Assembly: GCF_002270355.1 (NCBI RefSeq)
Contig: NZ_NJFZ01000004.1
Location: forward strand, 1 to 64,000
Source: Flectobacillus sp. BAB-3569
GTDB taxonomy: Bacteria > Bacteroidota > Bacteroidia > Cytophagales > Spirosomataceae
Direction: 5' to 3'
DNA: 64,000 nt
Below the pieces are notes generated by a model. The model did no database searches. It was not told the DNA's origin and was given only the letters and a program-made list of their open reading frames with translations. The translations under genes and the position numbers were made by a program. Below, piece by piece: positions 17,303 through 25,292 of this stretch. Numbering within the stretch: the first letter of the stretch is position 1; each line of letters opens with the position of its first letter.

Positions 17303-18169
17303 TTAAGCTTGCTGAAGGAACAAATTGATGTAAGCACTCACAAACGTTGGATATTGATGCTGAGGACCATGTCCAGTTTCATGCAAAATAAGATGCTGGA
17401 TGGTAGGGGCATTTTTCAATAAGGGAAACCAGTTTTCCACGGCAAAACTTATATCATTATCACCCGAAACCACAAAGACTGGTGTTTGTAGAGTTTTATA
17501 ACGTTCCCTTAAATTGAGCTTGTCTTCTCTAAAAGCTATCGAGCCCGCAAAGTATCGTTGCAGAATGTCCTGAGTGGCAGGGATGAGACTGCGGTCTAAA
17601 CGTTGGGCAATACGTTCGTGCGAAGCTTGAGCCAATTGTTTGCTTTTTTCAGAAGATGGTTCAAAAAACAATACATATTCGTCCTCTAAATCGTTGGTAG
17701 GCTTCAAGGCTTTTTCAAAAAAGATAGGCTGAATTGGAATTTCAGTATTTCCTGGAGGGTTTGTTCCTACCAAAACCGTTTTCAGCACTCGGTCAGGATA
17801 CTGAAACATAAGACTTTGAGTAACCAAACCTCCATACGACCAACCCAATACATTAAACTGTTGAATGTCCAAATAATCAAGGAGTTGGATAATTTCTTTG
17901 GCTACATCAATGGTATTTAAAGGAAGTTCGCCTTCCGAAAGAGCAATACCCGAATAGTCGAAAATCGTAACTGTATTTTGAGACGCTAATCCGTCTAAAA
18001 AAAGTGGATCCCAAGTGTCTAAAACACCTCTAAATCTGTTCACTAAAACAAGGTGTTCACCAGTACCAAACTGACGATATGCTCTTTTTTTACCACCAAT
18101 TGTGGCAAATTGAGTTGCTGCGGTTAATGCTAAAGATTCTTTTTCGAGAAATTCTTGTGCATTTTTCAT
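17303..18169 (-). CDS. Alpha/beta hydrolase
   Basis: Cytoplasmic alpha/beta-fold hydrolase of 288 residues. The nucleophile elbow is GWSYGG (Ser), the acid is in VVSGDNDISF (Asp) and the histidine in HETGHGPQH. HGW in the oxyanion loop is replaced by NRFRG. The substrate is unknown; such enzymes include esterases, haloperoxidase-like enzymes and lactonases. The gene follows the dehydrogenase at 18222 by 52 bp on the same strand and probably shares its promoter. Confidence 0.88.
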   Translation of the reverse strand: MKNAQEFLEKESLALTAATQFATIGGKKRAYRQFGTGEHLVLVNRFRGVLDTWDPLFLDGLASQNTVTIFDYSGIALSEGELPLNTIDVAKEIIQLLDYLDIQQFNVLGWSYGGLVTQSLMFQYPDRVLKTVLVGTNPPGNTEIPIQPIFFEKALKPTNDLEDEYVLFFEPSSEKSKQLAQASHERIAQRLDRSLIPATQDILQRYFAGSIAFREDKLNLRERYKTLQTPVFVVSGDNDISFAVENWFPLLKNAPTIQHLILHETGHGPQHQYPTFVSAYINLFLQQA

Positions 18170-18221
18170 GTGAGTTATTTTCTAAATTGTTAAATGATTT
18201 GACAGGTTGAGTGAATCAATA

Positions 18222-19046
18222 TTAATGTCCGTGAGCGGCAATACTTACCTCTTTCCAAGCTTCAATTTCTTCAAGGCGATTTTTATAAACTTGATTCACA
18301 ACATAGTAAGCGATTTTTCCTAACAGTAATCTTTGTGGTGGATTTTCACTGTTGACTACTTTCAAAATGGCTTCTACGGTAGCTTCTGGTTTTCCCCAAG
18401 TCGCTGGATTTTCGCCAGAGGCTGCAAAGGCTGCACGTACTGGTGCGTAGTCTTCGATACTGTCGGTAGTTTGGATAGCCGAAGCACCTGCCCATTCTGT
18501 GGCAAAACCGTTTGGTTCGATGAGTGTAAATTTGATTCCTAAATGAGCTACTTCCGAGGCAATGGTTTCGCTAAGTCCTTCTACAGCAAATTTTGATGCG
18601 TTGTACAAACCTAACATTGGCAAAGTAGTAAGTCCTAAAAAGCTGGATACTTGAATAATATGTCCACTTTTTTGCTGACGCATAATGGGCAAAACTGCTT
18701 GAGTCACCCACAAAAGTCCAAAGAAATTCGTTTCCATTTGGTCTCTGGCTTGTTGCTCGGTCGTTTCTTCTACTGTACCGAATAAACCATAACCAGCATT
18801 ATTGATTAAAATATCAATGCCTCCAAAATGGGTAGCTACTTGACTCACAGCGTTGATTACATCTTGGCGGTTGTTTACGTCTAATTGTACGGGTAAAATA
18901 TTATCGCCATAGGTACTTACAAGGTCTTCTAAAGCAGCGATGTTGCGGGCCGTTGCGGCAACTTTATCGCCACGTTTCAAAAATGCTTCTGCCCAAAGTT
19001 TACCAAATCCTCTTGATGCGCCTGTAATAAAAATTGTCTTGCTCAT
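18222..19046 (-). CDS. Short-chain dehydrogenase/reductase (SDR)
   Basis: Classical SDR of 274 residues. It has the Rossmann motif TGASRGFG, NNAG, and catalytic Ser-Tyr-Lys in SSFLG...YNASKFA. The start is set at MSKTIFITGASRG, 12 codons into the longest open frame, because the fold begins there. A TAACTTTG promoter element lies at 19087-19080. A near-copy of the ATTTC/GAAT-GCAC motif found at the Dps and hydrolase promoters lies further upstream. It is divergent from the AraC gene at 19232. The substrate is unknown; a reductase for reactive carbonyls fits the neighbourhood. Confidence 0.9.
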   Translation of the reverse strand: MSKTIFITGASRGFGKLWAEAFLKRGDKVAATARNIAALEDLVSTYGDNILPVQLDVNNRQDVINAVSQVATHFGGIDILINNAGYGLFGTVEETTEQQARDQMETNFFGLLWVTQAVLPIMRQQKSGHIIQVSSFLGLTTLPMLGLYNASKFAVEGLSETIASEVAHLGIKFTLIEPNGFATEWAGASAIQTTDSIEDYAPVRAAFAASGENPATWGKPEATVEAILKVVNSENPPQRLLLGKIAYYVVNQVYKNRLEEIEAWKEVSIAAHGH

Positions 19047-19079
19047 GATGTTGTTCGTTTTTTGTTTATTTTGATATGA

Positions 19080-19136
19080 CAAAGTTAATTAGCCCCCTTA
19101 GCTGACGACTAACCCATTTCAGCGGAAGAATAGCAC
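19080..19136 (-). promoter_or_regulatory. SDR promoter with AraC-type motif
   Basis: TAACTTTG (minus strand, 19087-19080) is a perfect TAnnTTTG element. Upstream, in forward orientation, lie CATTTC, a 7-nt spacer and GAATAGCAC (19115-19136). The two promoters near 22.2 and 22.8 kb have the same words with a 5-nt spacer. A binding site for an AraC-family protein encoded nearby is likely but unproven. Confidence 0.45.
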
Positions 19137-19231
19137 AGAAATACGAAAGTGAAAGTGTCCTCAGAAAAAGCTTCGTTTCCTTATAATTTATTATCTTGTA
19201 GACTCATTTCTTATCTCTACTTACAACAGCC

Positions 19232-20149
19232 ATGGACAAACTGATCCATTATAAAAGCGTTTCAGAGTTACACGAAAAAAGTGGCTATCCACCTCCTGCC
19301 AATCCTTTAATCAGCCTTATGACTTGTAAAGAACTGATGAGTTATTCGTTGGGAGAATCAAGATTTACAGGGGATTTTTATATGATTGCCCTGAAAAAAA
19401 TTAAATCAGGCTACATTTTGTATGGCAAAACCAAGTACGACCACGAGAGTGGTTCAATGGTTTTTATGAAACCACGTCAAATTATTGAAGTAAGTAATGT
19501 ACAATTTGCCGAAAAAGGTTTTGTGATTTTTGTGCATGAAGATTACCTATCGGGGCATACGCTTCACAACCTCATAAAGCAGTATGGTTATTTTGAATAT
19601 GAAATCAATGAAGCCTTACATATTTCGCCTGCCGAAGAAAAGATTATGTGGGAGCTTTATGATAAAATCAGAACCGAATACGACCAAAATCAAGATGAAT
19701 TTAGTCAAGAAATCATCCTTTCTCATATAGATTCCATGCTAAAATACTCGGATAGATTCTATAAAAGACAGTTTATCGACCGTAGTAGTAACGTATCTGG
19801 CACCACCGTCAAGAAGTTTCAAGATATCCTCAATACTTATTTTCAGAAAGGCTTTCATAAAGATAGCGGACTCCCTACGGTCAATTACCTTGCTAATGAG
19901 CTGTTTCTCTCCTCAAGATATTTGAGTGATGTATTAAAGCAAGAAACTGGTATGACAGCACTCGAGCATATTCATATTTACTTGATTAAAGAAGCGAAAA
20001 ATCTTTTATTAAGTGCTAACGCAAATATTTCCCAAATTGCCTACGAACTAGGCTTTGAAAGTCCCTCCTATTTTACAAGATTGTTTAAAAAAGTAGTTGG
20101 ACAGACACCCGGTCAATACAAGGAGCATCATATAGCAGTAGCCAAGTAA
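19232..20149 (+). CDS. AraC-family transcriptional regulator
   Basis: Regulator of 305 residues, paralogue of the protein at 16352-17248 over its full length. The N-terminal part carries the shared sensing domain (SGYILYGKTKYDHESGSM), and the C-terminal part has two helix-turn-helix units (LANELFLSSRYLSDVLKQ and IAYELGFESPSYFTRLFKKV). Divergent from the SDR-hydrolase unit, so it probably regulates it and itself. The ligand is unknown. Confidence 0.93.
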   Translation: MDKLIHYKSVSELHEKSGYPPPANPLISLMTCKELMSYSLGESRFTGDFYMIALKKIKSGYILYGKTKYDHESGSMVFMKPRQIIEVSNVQFAEKGFVIFVHEDYLSGHTLHNLIKQYGYFEYEINEALHISPAEEKIMWELYDKIRTEYDQNQDEFSQEIILSHIDSMLKYSDRFYKRQFIDRSSNVSGTTVKKFQDILNTYFQKGFHKDSGLPTVNYLANELFLSSRYLSDVLKQETGMTALEHIHIYLIKEAKNLLLSANANISQIAYELGFESPSYFTRLFKKVVGQTPGQYKEHHIAVAK

Positions 20150-20222
20150 ACCACTCGTAATATCAAATTATAAAGCTTTTGCTTTTCTTAAAAGTATATC
20201 TGAGCGCAGCATTACCTTGTAA

Positions 20223-20267
20223 AATATAAAAAACTCGACGGAAATATTCTGTCGAGTTTTTTATATT
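20223..20267. terminator. Bidirectional intrinsic terminator
   Basis: A 17-bp perfect stem, AATATAAAAAACTCGAC and its complement, has an 11-nt loop and a T run inside the stem on either strand. It sits between the convergent AraC (+) and hydrolase (-) genes. A hairpin with the same ACTCGAC core ends the gene at 27545. Confidence 0.85.
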
Positions 20268-20380
20268 CTACGCTTAACTTTTTACCCTTCAAATAACATA
20301 GATTGGATTCAAAATGTATTTCGAGCTTTTTACCAAAAGTGAAACTTCTGCTTACATTGCTTTTGTACTGAGTTAAACTT

Positions 20381-21286
20381 TTACTGTTTGGCAAACTTTT
20401 CAAGTTCGGTATTGAATTTTTCTGACTCTTCTACGAATAAGGCATGGCCACTGTTTTCGAAGCGAATGATGCGGGAGTTTTTAATGCCTTTATTCAATTC
20501 ATTGGCAAATTCAAATGAACATAATTTGTCTTGTGTGCCATGAAAAATCGCCACTGGAATGCTGATTTTAGGTAGTTGTGGACGTAAATCAAGGTTTAAA
20601 AGGGCTTTTATTGACTCCGTGATGGCATAAGGTGAAGCTTCTAAATTGATGTTTTCTAACCATTTTTCTACATTTTTAGAAATATTTCCTTCTTTGGCAG
20701 GAAATGCAGCGCCAAAGCCTGCAATTAAATCTTGTCTGGCGGTCATAGTTTGCAAAACCAATCCGTTGCCATCAGCTTCCGAAATTCCAAACGGAGATCC
20801 TTCTCTCTGTCTCCACGAGGGTGCTGCCGCACCAAATAGTGCCAATTTGCTAATATGAGCCGCATTATACTTGGTTACATAGTGAATAACGACCGCACCA
20901 CCCATCGAAAAACCGCCCAAAACCGCATTTTCTATTTTTAGCTTTTCTAAAACTACCTTAATATCGTCCGAAAAAACATCGAAATCATAACGTCCATACG
21001 GTTTGTCTGACTTTCCGAAACCACGTAGTGTAATACCAATGACTCTAAAACCTTTACGACTCAAATATTGGTATTGGTACTCATACATTTCGTCGCTCAG
21101 TGGCCATCCATGAATTAATACAATTGGTTGACCTTCGCCTAGATCGGTTACATGAAGTTTTACATTTTTTTCTACTTCTATGTACTCTAATCTACCTGCC
21201 GAAGCGGGTTTTCTATTGCTTTGTGAAAAAACGACATTTGTAAATAGAAAAACTAAAATTGCTATTGCTAAAATTGACTTTTTCAT
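20381..21286 (-). CDS. Exported alpha/beta hydrolase
   Basis: Protein of 301 residues with a signal peptide (MKKSILAIAILVFLF...VVFSQ), so it acts in the periplasm or outside the cell. The hydrolase core has the oxyanion loop HGWPLS, nucleophile GFSMGG, acid in HGTQDKLC and histidine in NSGHALF. The motif set resembles non-heme chloroperoxidase/esterase proteins. The gene lies 40 bp after the frameshifted hydrolase at 21327-22147, on the same strand, likely in one operon, and is similar to it apart from the signal peptide. Confidence 0.88.
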   Translation of the reverse strand: MKKSILAIAILVFLFTNVVFSQSNRKPASAGRLEYIEVEKNVKLHVTDLGEGQPIVLIHGWPLSDEMYEYQYQYLSRKGFRVIGITLRGFGKSDKPYGRYDFDVFSDDIKVVLEKLKIENAVLGGFSMGGAVVIHYVTKYNAAHISKLALFGAAAPSWRQREGSPFGISEADGNGLVLQTMTARQDLIAGFGAAFPAKEGNISKNVEKWLENINLEASPYAITESIKALLNLDLRPQLPKISIPVAIFHGTQDKLCSFEFANELNKGIKNSRIIRFENSGHALFVEESEKFNTELEKFAKQ

Positions 21287-21326
21287 TGTATGTGGTATTT
21301 AAGAGTTTGCGATATTGATTGGATAA

Positions 21327-22147
21327 TTATTGATTAATGAATGTTAAAATATCGTTATTAATGGTTGCGGCCTCGGTTGTTGGCATACCGTGAGAGAAAC
21401 CTGGATATAAAATAAGCGTACCGTTTTGTAGCAATTCGTGTGCTTTTACCGCCGTGGTAGCATAAGGCACAATTTGGTCATCTTCGCCGTGCAATACCAA
21501 CACTGGAATGCTTACGCTTTTTAAATCTTCGGTAAAATCGGTTTCAGAAAATACTTTCACACAATCATACTGAGCCTTAATGCCACCCATCATGCCTTGT
21601 CTCCACCAATTATCTTGGATTCCTTTTTTACATCGGCACCTTCTCGGTTATATCCAAAAAACGGAATAGTAATGTCTTGGTAAAACTGAGCTCTGTTGTG
21701 CTGTGTATTGTAACGGATGTCGTCAAAAACTGCTAATGGCACTCCATCTGGATTTCTTTCATCAGCAATCATATATGGTGTAATGGCACTGATTAAAACC
21801 ACTTTGGCTACCCTGTCTTTGCCGTATTTTGCGGCATATCTAATGGCCTCTCCACCGCCTGTTGAGTGTCCAACGTGTATGGCATTTTTGAGGTCGAGAT
21901 GAGCAGTAAGTTCGGCTACGTCGGCTGCGTACGTATCCATGTCGTTGCCTTGGTAAGTTTGGGTAGAGCGACCATGTCCACGGCGGTCGTGTGCAATTAC
22001 TCTAAATCCTTTTTCGAGGAAAAACATCATTTGGGCATCCCAATCGTCTGATGATAACGGCCACCCGTGGTGAAAGAAAATGGGTTGACCTTGTCCTAAA
22101 TCTTTGTAGTAAATTTCTGTTCCGTCTTTAACTGTTAACTTGTTCAT
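21327..22147 (-). pseudogene. Chloroperoxidase-like alpha/beta hydrolase, frameshifted
   Basis: The 5' part encodes MNKLTVKDGTEIYYKDL, oxyanion loop HHGWPLS and nucleophile GHSTGG. The 3' part holds HGEDDQIVP (Asp) and PGFSHGMP (His). The frames join if one A is added to the A6 run (forward T run 21624-21629). The restored reading continues KKGIQDNWWRQG into MMGGIKAQYD and gives 273 residues, the usual family length. The 0-frame sequence at the break is A AAA AAG, the strongest known bacterial -1 slippery heptamer (as in dnaX). So three readings are open: undercalled homopolymer, mutation, or programmed frameshift. Without the shift the product lacks two of three catalytic residues. The start is at MNKL, 14 codons into the longest frame. 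Confidence 0.85.
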
Positions 22148-22186
22148 TTTTTTATAATTAAATTGTTTATGATTAATTTGATGATA

Positions 22187-22250
22187 CAAAATTGGAGCTA
22201 TTTTTTGGGGGTATCAATGGACGCATTTCGCTTTGAATTGCACTTTTTCC
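22187..22250 (-). promoter_or_regulatory. Hydrolase promoter with 37-nt conserved motif
   Basis: Forward 22214-22250 carries TCAATGGACG-ATTTCGC, a short spacer and GAATTGCAC with a T run. It is nearly identical to 22780-22817 in front of dps. In both cases the motif edge lies exactly 24 nt from the first T of the TTTG element (here CAATTTTG, minus strand). This fixed geometry marks a real operator; the adjacent AraC protein (22898-23728) is the obvious candidate binder. Confidence 0.65.
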
Positions 22251-22259
22251 CCGGGTGAT

Positions 22260-22727
22260 TTATTTCAAAAGCGTTCTTAAAATCCAAGCCGTTTTTTCAT
22301 GTTCTTGCAAAAGACCCGTGATAAAATCGCTACTGCCAAAGTCTTTGTAGGAATCGGCAAAAAGGCTGATATTACTTCTTAATTGAAGGATAATTGTTTC
22401 ATGGGCTGATAGTAAATCCTTGATAAATTCGGTGCTGCTGTTGATAGTCAAATTTATTTCTTGCAAACTTGTCAATTCAAGAAATGCCTTTAAACTGGCA
22501 GGTGCCGCGAAGCCCAAGGTTCTGATTCTTTCGGCAACAGAGTCAATTGTGGAAGCTAATTGATTGGCTTGATTATCGAATAATTGATGTTTATCGTAAA
22601 AGTCAAGTCCTTCTACATTCCAATGAGCATTTTTTGTTTTGGTAAAAAGTACATACTCATTGGCCAATAATTTTGATAGCTCATCGGCTACCTTTTTACG
22701 ATTATTTTCTGCTATTCCAATATTCAT
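22260..22727 (-). CDS. dps: Dps-family DNA-protection ferritin
   Basis: Protein of 155 residues of the Dps/ferritin-like four-helix family, which oxidises and stores iron and protects DNA under oxidative stress or starvation. Seen: the inter-subunit ferroxidase-type residues in KNAHWNVEG (His) and FDNQANQLASTIDSVAERIRTLG (Asp/Glu). The start is placed at MNIGIAENN, 13 codons inside the longest frame, which matches the family N-terminus. It has its own promoter with the motif shared with the downstream hydrolase and lies next to an AraC regulator. This supports an oxidative-stress role for the island. Confidence 0.9.
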   Translation of the reverse strand: MNIGIAENNRKKVADELSKLLANEYVLFTKTKNAHWNVEGLDFYDKHQLFDNQANQLASTIDSVAERIRTLGFAAPASLKAFLELTSLQEINLTINSSTEFIKDLLSAHETIILQLRSNISLFADSYKDFGSSDFITGLLQEHEKTAWILRTLLK

Positions 22728-22752
22728 TTTCGTCTTGGTTATTTTGATAATA

Positions 22753-22817
22753 CAAAGTTCCGCCAAATAGCCAAGCCACTCAATGGACGTATTTCGCCAT
22801 GAATTGCACTTTTTTCC
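22753..22817 (-). promoter_or_regulatory. dps promoter with 38-nt conserved motif
   Basis: Forward 22780-22817 matches the hydrolase motif at 22214-22250 at almost every position. The TTTG element (GAACTTTG, minus strand 22760-22753) is again 24 nt away. The core is CGTATTTCGC-N-GAATTGCAC. It is probably an activator site spanning about -31 to -68. Confidence 0.65.
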
Positions 22818-22846
22818 TAAATCATCGAAATTGAAAATTTAGACAC

Positions 22847-22875
22847 AAAAAAAGCATGAACTAAGGTTCATGCTT
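22847..22875 (-). terminator. Terminator of the AraC gene
   Basis: The stem AAGCATGAAC/GTTCATGCTT has a 4-nt loop and is followed on the minus strand by T7. It lies just beyond the stop of the AraC gene at 22898. Confidence 0.85.
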
Positions 22876-22897
22876 GGTATATTATAGATTCAAGAAA

Positions 22898-23728
22898 TTA
22901 GAAAAGTTTCCGAAATGAAGTAGGTGATATTCCTGTGTTTTTAGTGAAGAATCTTACAAAATAAGCGTCATCTTCGTAATTTAAACTATAGGCAATTTCT
23001 TTTACAGAAAGGGCAGTATGGGCTAACAAACGTTTACTTTCTAAGATTATCCGATTTTTGATGATGTCGTTTGGGGTATCTTTGCTAAGTAACCCTATTT
23101 TCTTACTTAAGCTTTTGGGAGTAATAGCCAGCATATCGGCATAGTCAGCTACTGTATGGTGGGTTTTGTAATTTTCTTCAACCAATTTGCTAAACTTTCG
23201 TAAAAACTGAACATCCGAATACTGCTCATTTTCAGCCAATTGATGTTGCTGTTTCCAAATACGTGTCGATTTTATAATAATCAGTTTCAATAAAATTCTG
23301 AGCATTTCTTCGGTGCTGGCATCATGCGATTCCATTTCAGATTTTATGTTGGCAATGATATTCTGAATATCCACTGATTGATTTTCATCCAATTCGATAA
23401 AAGGCACTTCAAAAACATTATTATACAAAATACCATCGCAAGCCACTTCTTGGTCATGAATTTCGATACAATAAAAGTCTCGGTTGAAATGAATTAGCTC
23501 AGCACCAGATGTATCAATATTCAATGGCTGGACTACCACTTTGGGATTTACAAAGAGTAGTGCATCGTGCGGCAAGATAAATTCTTGAAAATCAATTTTA
23601 ATACCGTAGTTCTGCGGAATAAAGATGACTTTTATGTGGTCTTCGATACGATACACCGACTTGGTGGTGTTGTTGTACACGGCCAAGTCGATGTTACCAA
23701 ATTGTTTGTAGTTAAATTGCTTAGTCAT
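22898..23728 (-). CDS. AraC-family transcriptional regulator
   Basis: Regulator of 276 residues with an N-terminal cupin-like domain (about 1-140) and a C-terminal AraC domain (HTVADYADMLAITPKSLSKKIG and VKEIAYSLNYEDDAYFVRFFTKNTGISPTSFR). It is not closely similar to the paired AraC paralogues at 16.4 and 19.2 kb. It lies directly upstream of dps and the hydrolases, whose promoters share a long motif, so it is the most likely local activator of an oxidative-stress unit. The signal is unknown. Confidence 0.92.
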   Translation of the reverse strand: MTKQFNYKQFGNIDLAVYNNTTKSVYRIEDHIKVIFIPQNYGIKIDFQEFILPHDALLFVNPKVVVQPLNIDTSGAELIHFNRDFYCIEIHDQEVACDGILYNNVFEVPFIELDENQSVDIQNIIANIKSEMESHDASTEEMLRILLKLIIIKSTRIWKQQHQLAENEQYSDVQFLRKFSKLVEENYKTHHTVADYADMLAITPKSLSKKIGLLSKDTPNDIIKNRIILESKRLLAHTALSVKEIAYSLNYEDDAYFVRFFTKNTGISPTSFRKLF

Positions 23729-23778
23729 GTTTTATACAAGTAAGCGATAAAGGTATCAAAAAATTGACACTGAAAGAT

Positions 23779-24393
23779 TTAAAAACTATATTCTTCCACA
23801 GTTTCTAAGGCTTTTGTGACAGCATTTTCACCAACATTTGGCACAAAAATACCCTCTAAACGGAAAGTACTAACATCCGTTAAACCCAAAAATCCAAGAA
23901 CCGTACGCAAATAATTCTCCGTGAAATCATACGCTTTCATCATACCTTCTGAATAAATACCACCCGACGCTATAGCCAAATAGACTTTTTTGTCCGTTAA
24001 TAAACCTTGAGGCGAACCTGTGGCATAACTAAAAGTTTCATTGGCACGAGCAATTTGGTCAAGCCATGCTTTTAGACTGGCGGGAATACTAAAATTATAT
24101 AATGGAACCGCAATAACCACAATGTCTGCCTCCTTAATCTGCTTAATTGCTTTTTCAGAAGGTTGAATAACTTCCAGTTGCTTTTGACTGCGTACATCCT
24201 TTGGTGTGGAAAATGCTTGGTACATTTCAGCAGTAAGAAAAGGAAGCGGGGTTTCCGATAAATCAAGTGTTTCAACAGTGTAGTCAGAATAAGTGCCTTT
24301 TAACCTTTCAATGATTGAATTTGATAGCTGATTACTTTTAGAAGCATCGCCGTTGATGCTTGCCTTAATATGAAGTACGTTCTTTTTTGACAT
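23779..24393 (-). CDS. azoR: FMN-dependent NADH-azoreductase
   Basis: Flavodoxin-fold quinone/azo reductase of 204 residues. Seen: N-terminal HIKASINGDASKSNQLS (FMN phosphate loop), VIAVPLYNFSIPASLKAWLDQIARA and the glycine loop AIASGGIYSEG. It uses NADH for two-electron reduction of quinones or azo dyes, avoiding semiquinone radicals. The gene is divergent from the HxlR gene at 24505 across an operator-like perfect inverted repeat. A TAGCTTTG promoter element is visible on the minus strand near 24421-24428. HxlR-type quinone- or aldehyde-sensing control of such reductases is well known. Confidence 0.92.
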   Translation of the reverse strand: MSKKNVLHIKASINGDASKSNQLSNSIIERLKGTYSDYTVETLDLSETPLPFLTAEMYQAFSTPKDVRSQKQLEVIQPSEKAIKQIKEADIVVIAVPLYNFSIPASLKAWLDQIARANETFSYATGSPQGLLTDKKVYLAIASGGIYSEGMMKAYDFTENYLRTVLGFLGLTDVSTFRLEGIFVPNVGENAVTKALETVEEYSF

Positions 24394-24449
24394 TTCTTTA
24401 ATATTTATTTTAATGATGCCACAAAGCTATGTACATTTGCTTTCAAAAA

Positions 24450-24479
24450 GTTACTACTATACATAAGGTAAGTAGTAAC
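24450..24479. promoter_or_regulatory. Perfect inverted repeat, candidate HxlR operator
   Basis: GTTACTACT (24450-24458) and AGTAGTAAC (24471-24479) are perfect 9-bp arms with a 12-nt spacer between the divergent azoreductase and HxlR genes. It lies 25 bp before the HxlR start and about 22 bp upstream of the TAGCTTTG element of the reductase, where a bound dimer would repress both. Confidence 0.65.
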
Positions 24480-24504
24480 CTTTAGGTTAGTAAATGATTT
24501 AATT

Positions 24505-24867
24505 ATGGAAAATGGAATTAGTGCCGAAAAGTGTAGAAACTCTATCAAAGCCCTTGAAGATGCCATGTATGTAATTGGCGGAAAATGGACTTTACGAGTA
24601 ATAATTGCTCTAAAAGATGGACATACACGCTTTAATGACATTCAGAGAACTATTGATGGTATCTCAGCAAAGGTCCTTTCGAGCGTATTGAAAGACCTTG
24701 AAGAAAATGGTTTTGTAAAAAGAAAAGTGGATATTGGTGTGCCTATAGTAGTTGAGTACGAACTGTTACCCTACGCTGAAACATTACAAGAAGTACTCTC
24801 AGCATTGGTATCATGGGGCGAAATGCACCGTGAGAAAGTGATTAGAAAACAGGAAGAGCTGGTCTAA
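24505..24867 (+). CDS. HxlR-family winged-helix transcriptional regulator
   Basis: Protein of 120 residues. N-terminal Cys in EKCRNS, YVIGGKWTLRVIIAL, helix-turn-helix ISAKVLSSVLKDLEENGFVKRK and wing VPIVVEYELLPYAETL are the family hallmarks. Probable thiol-based repressor of the divergent azoreductase gene. Convergent with the small NTF2-like gene, from which it is separated by a strong terminator. Confidence 0.93.
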   Translation: MENGISAEKCRNSIKALEDAMYVIGGKWTLRVIIALKDGHTRFNDIQRTIDGISAKVLSSVLKDLEENGFVKRKVDIGVPIVVEYELLPYAETLQEVLSALVSWGEMHREKVIRKQEELV

Positions 24868-24885
24868 AAACCTTACATTGATAAA

Positions 24886-24929
24886 GTAAAAAGAACATAT
24901 AACCACGTTGTATGTTCTTTTTACTTTTT
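24886..24929. terminator. Bidirectional intrinsic terminator
   Basis: The long stem AGTAAAAAGAACATA and its complement carries T runs on both strands. It lies between the convergent HxlR and NTF2-like genes. Confidence 0.9.
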
Positions 24930-24955
24930 GCCAAACTCCAAAATTCCTCAAGGTC

Positions 24956-25273
24956 TTATCCCGTAATTTTCAACGACTCAATTAGTCCGTTTTGGAATGT
25001 AAAATGATACGACAATATAATTGGACTACCCGGAAAATTACCTGAGACTTCTGCTTTTAGGACTTCTTCTTTTGCAGAATATTCTACAGGTTTCATCACG
25101 GCTTGGTACTCTTCATTAGCTTTTTTAATCCATTCTTGGATTTCTGTTTTTCCATTATGGTTTTTCCCTTCGTCAAAGACAGTGGCATTTTCCGAAAAAC
25201 AATTGGCGTAAGCCACACTATCGAAATTATTTTGTGCCTTTGTCAAAGCTACAATTACATTTGGTAAGTTCAT
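24956..25273 (-). CDS. SnoaL/NTF2-like small protein
   Basis: Protein of 105 residues of the cone-fold NTF2/SnoaL-like type (VIVALTKAQNNFDSVAYANCFSENATVFDEGK, then a beta-rich end SYHFTFQNGLIES). Such proteins are polyketide-cyclase-like enzymes, isomerases or simple binding proteins; no specific activity can be assigned. The start is MNLPNVIVA, because the longer frame runs into the SDR gene. It begins 19 bp after the SDR stop and is surely cotranscribed with it. Confidence 0.75.
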   Translation of the reverse strand: MNLPNVIVALTKAQNNFDSVAYANCFSENATVFDEGKNHNGKTEIQEWIKKANEEYQAVMKPVEYSAKEEVLKAEVSGNFPGSPIILSYHFTFQNGLIESLKITG

Positions 25274-25292
25274 ATTCTTGATTTTTAGATGA

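Noticed and set aside
20212-20403. Open frame of 63 codons on the minus strand
   Set aside because: It covers the bidirectional terminator at 20223-20267 and overlaps the hydrolase end; no protein-like features.
24405-24641. Minus-strand open frame over the HxlR start
   Set aside because: Antisense to a clear HxlR gene and covers its operator region.
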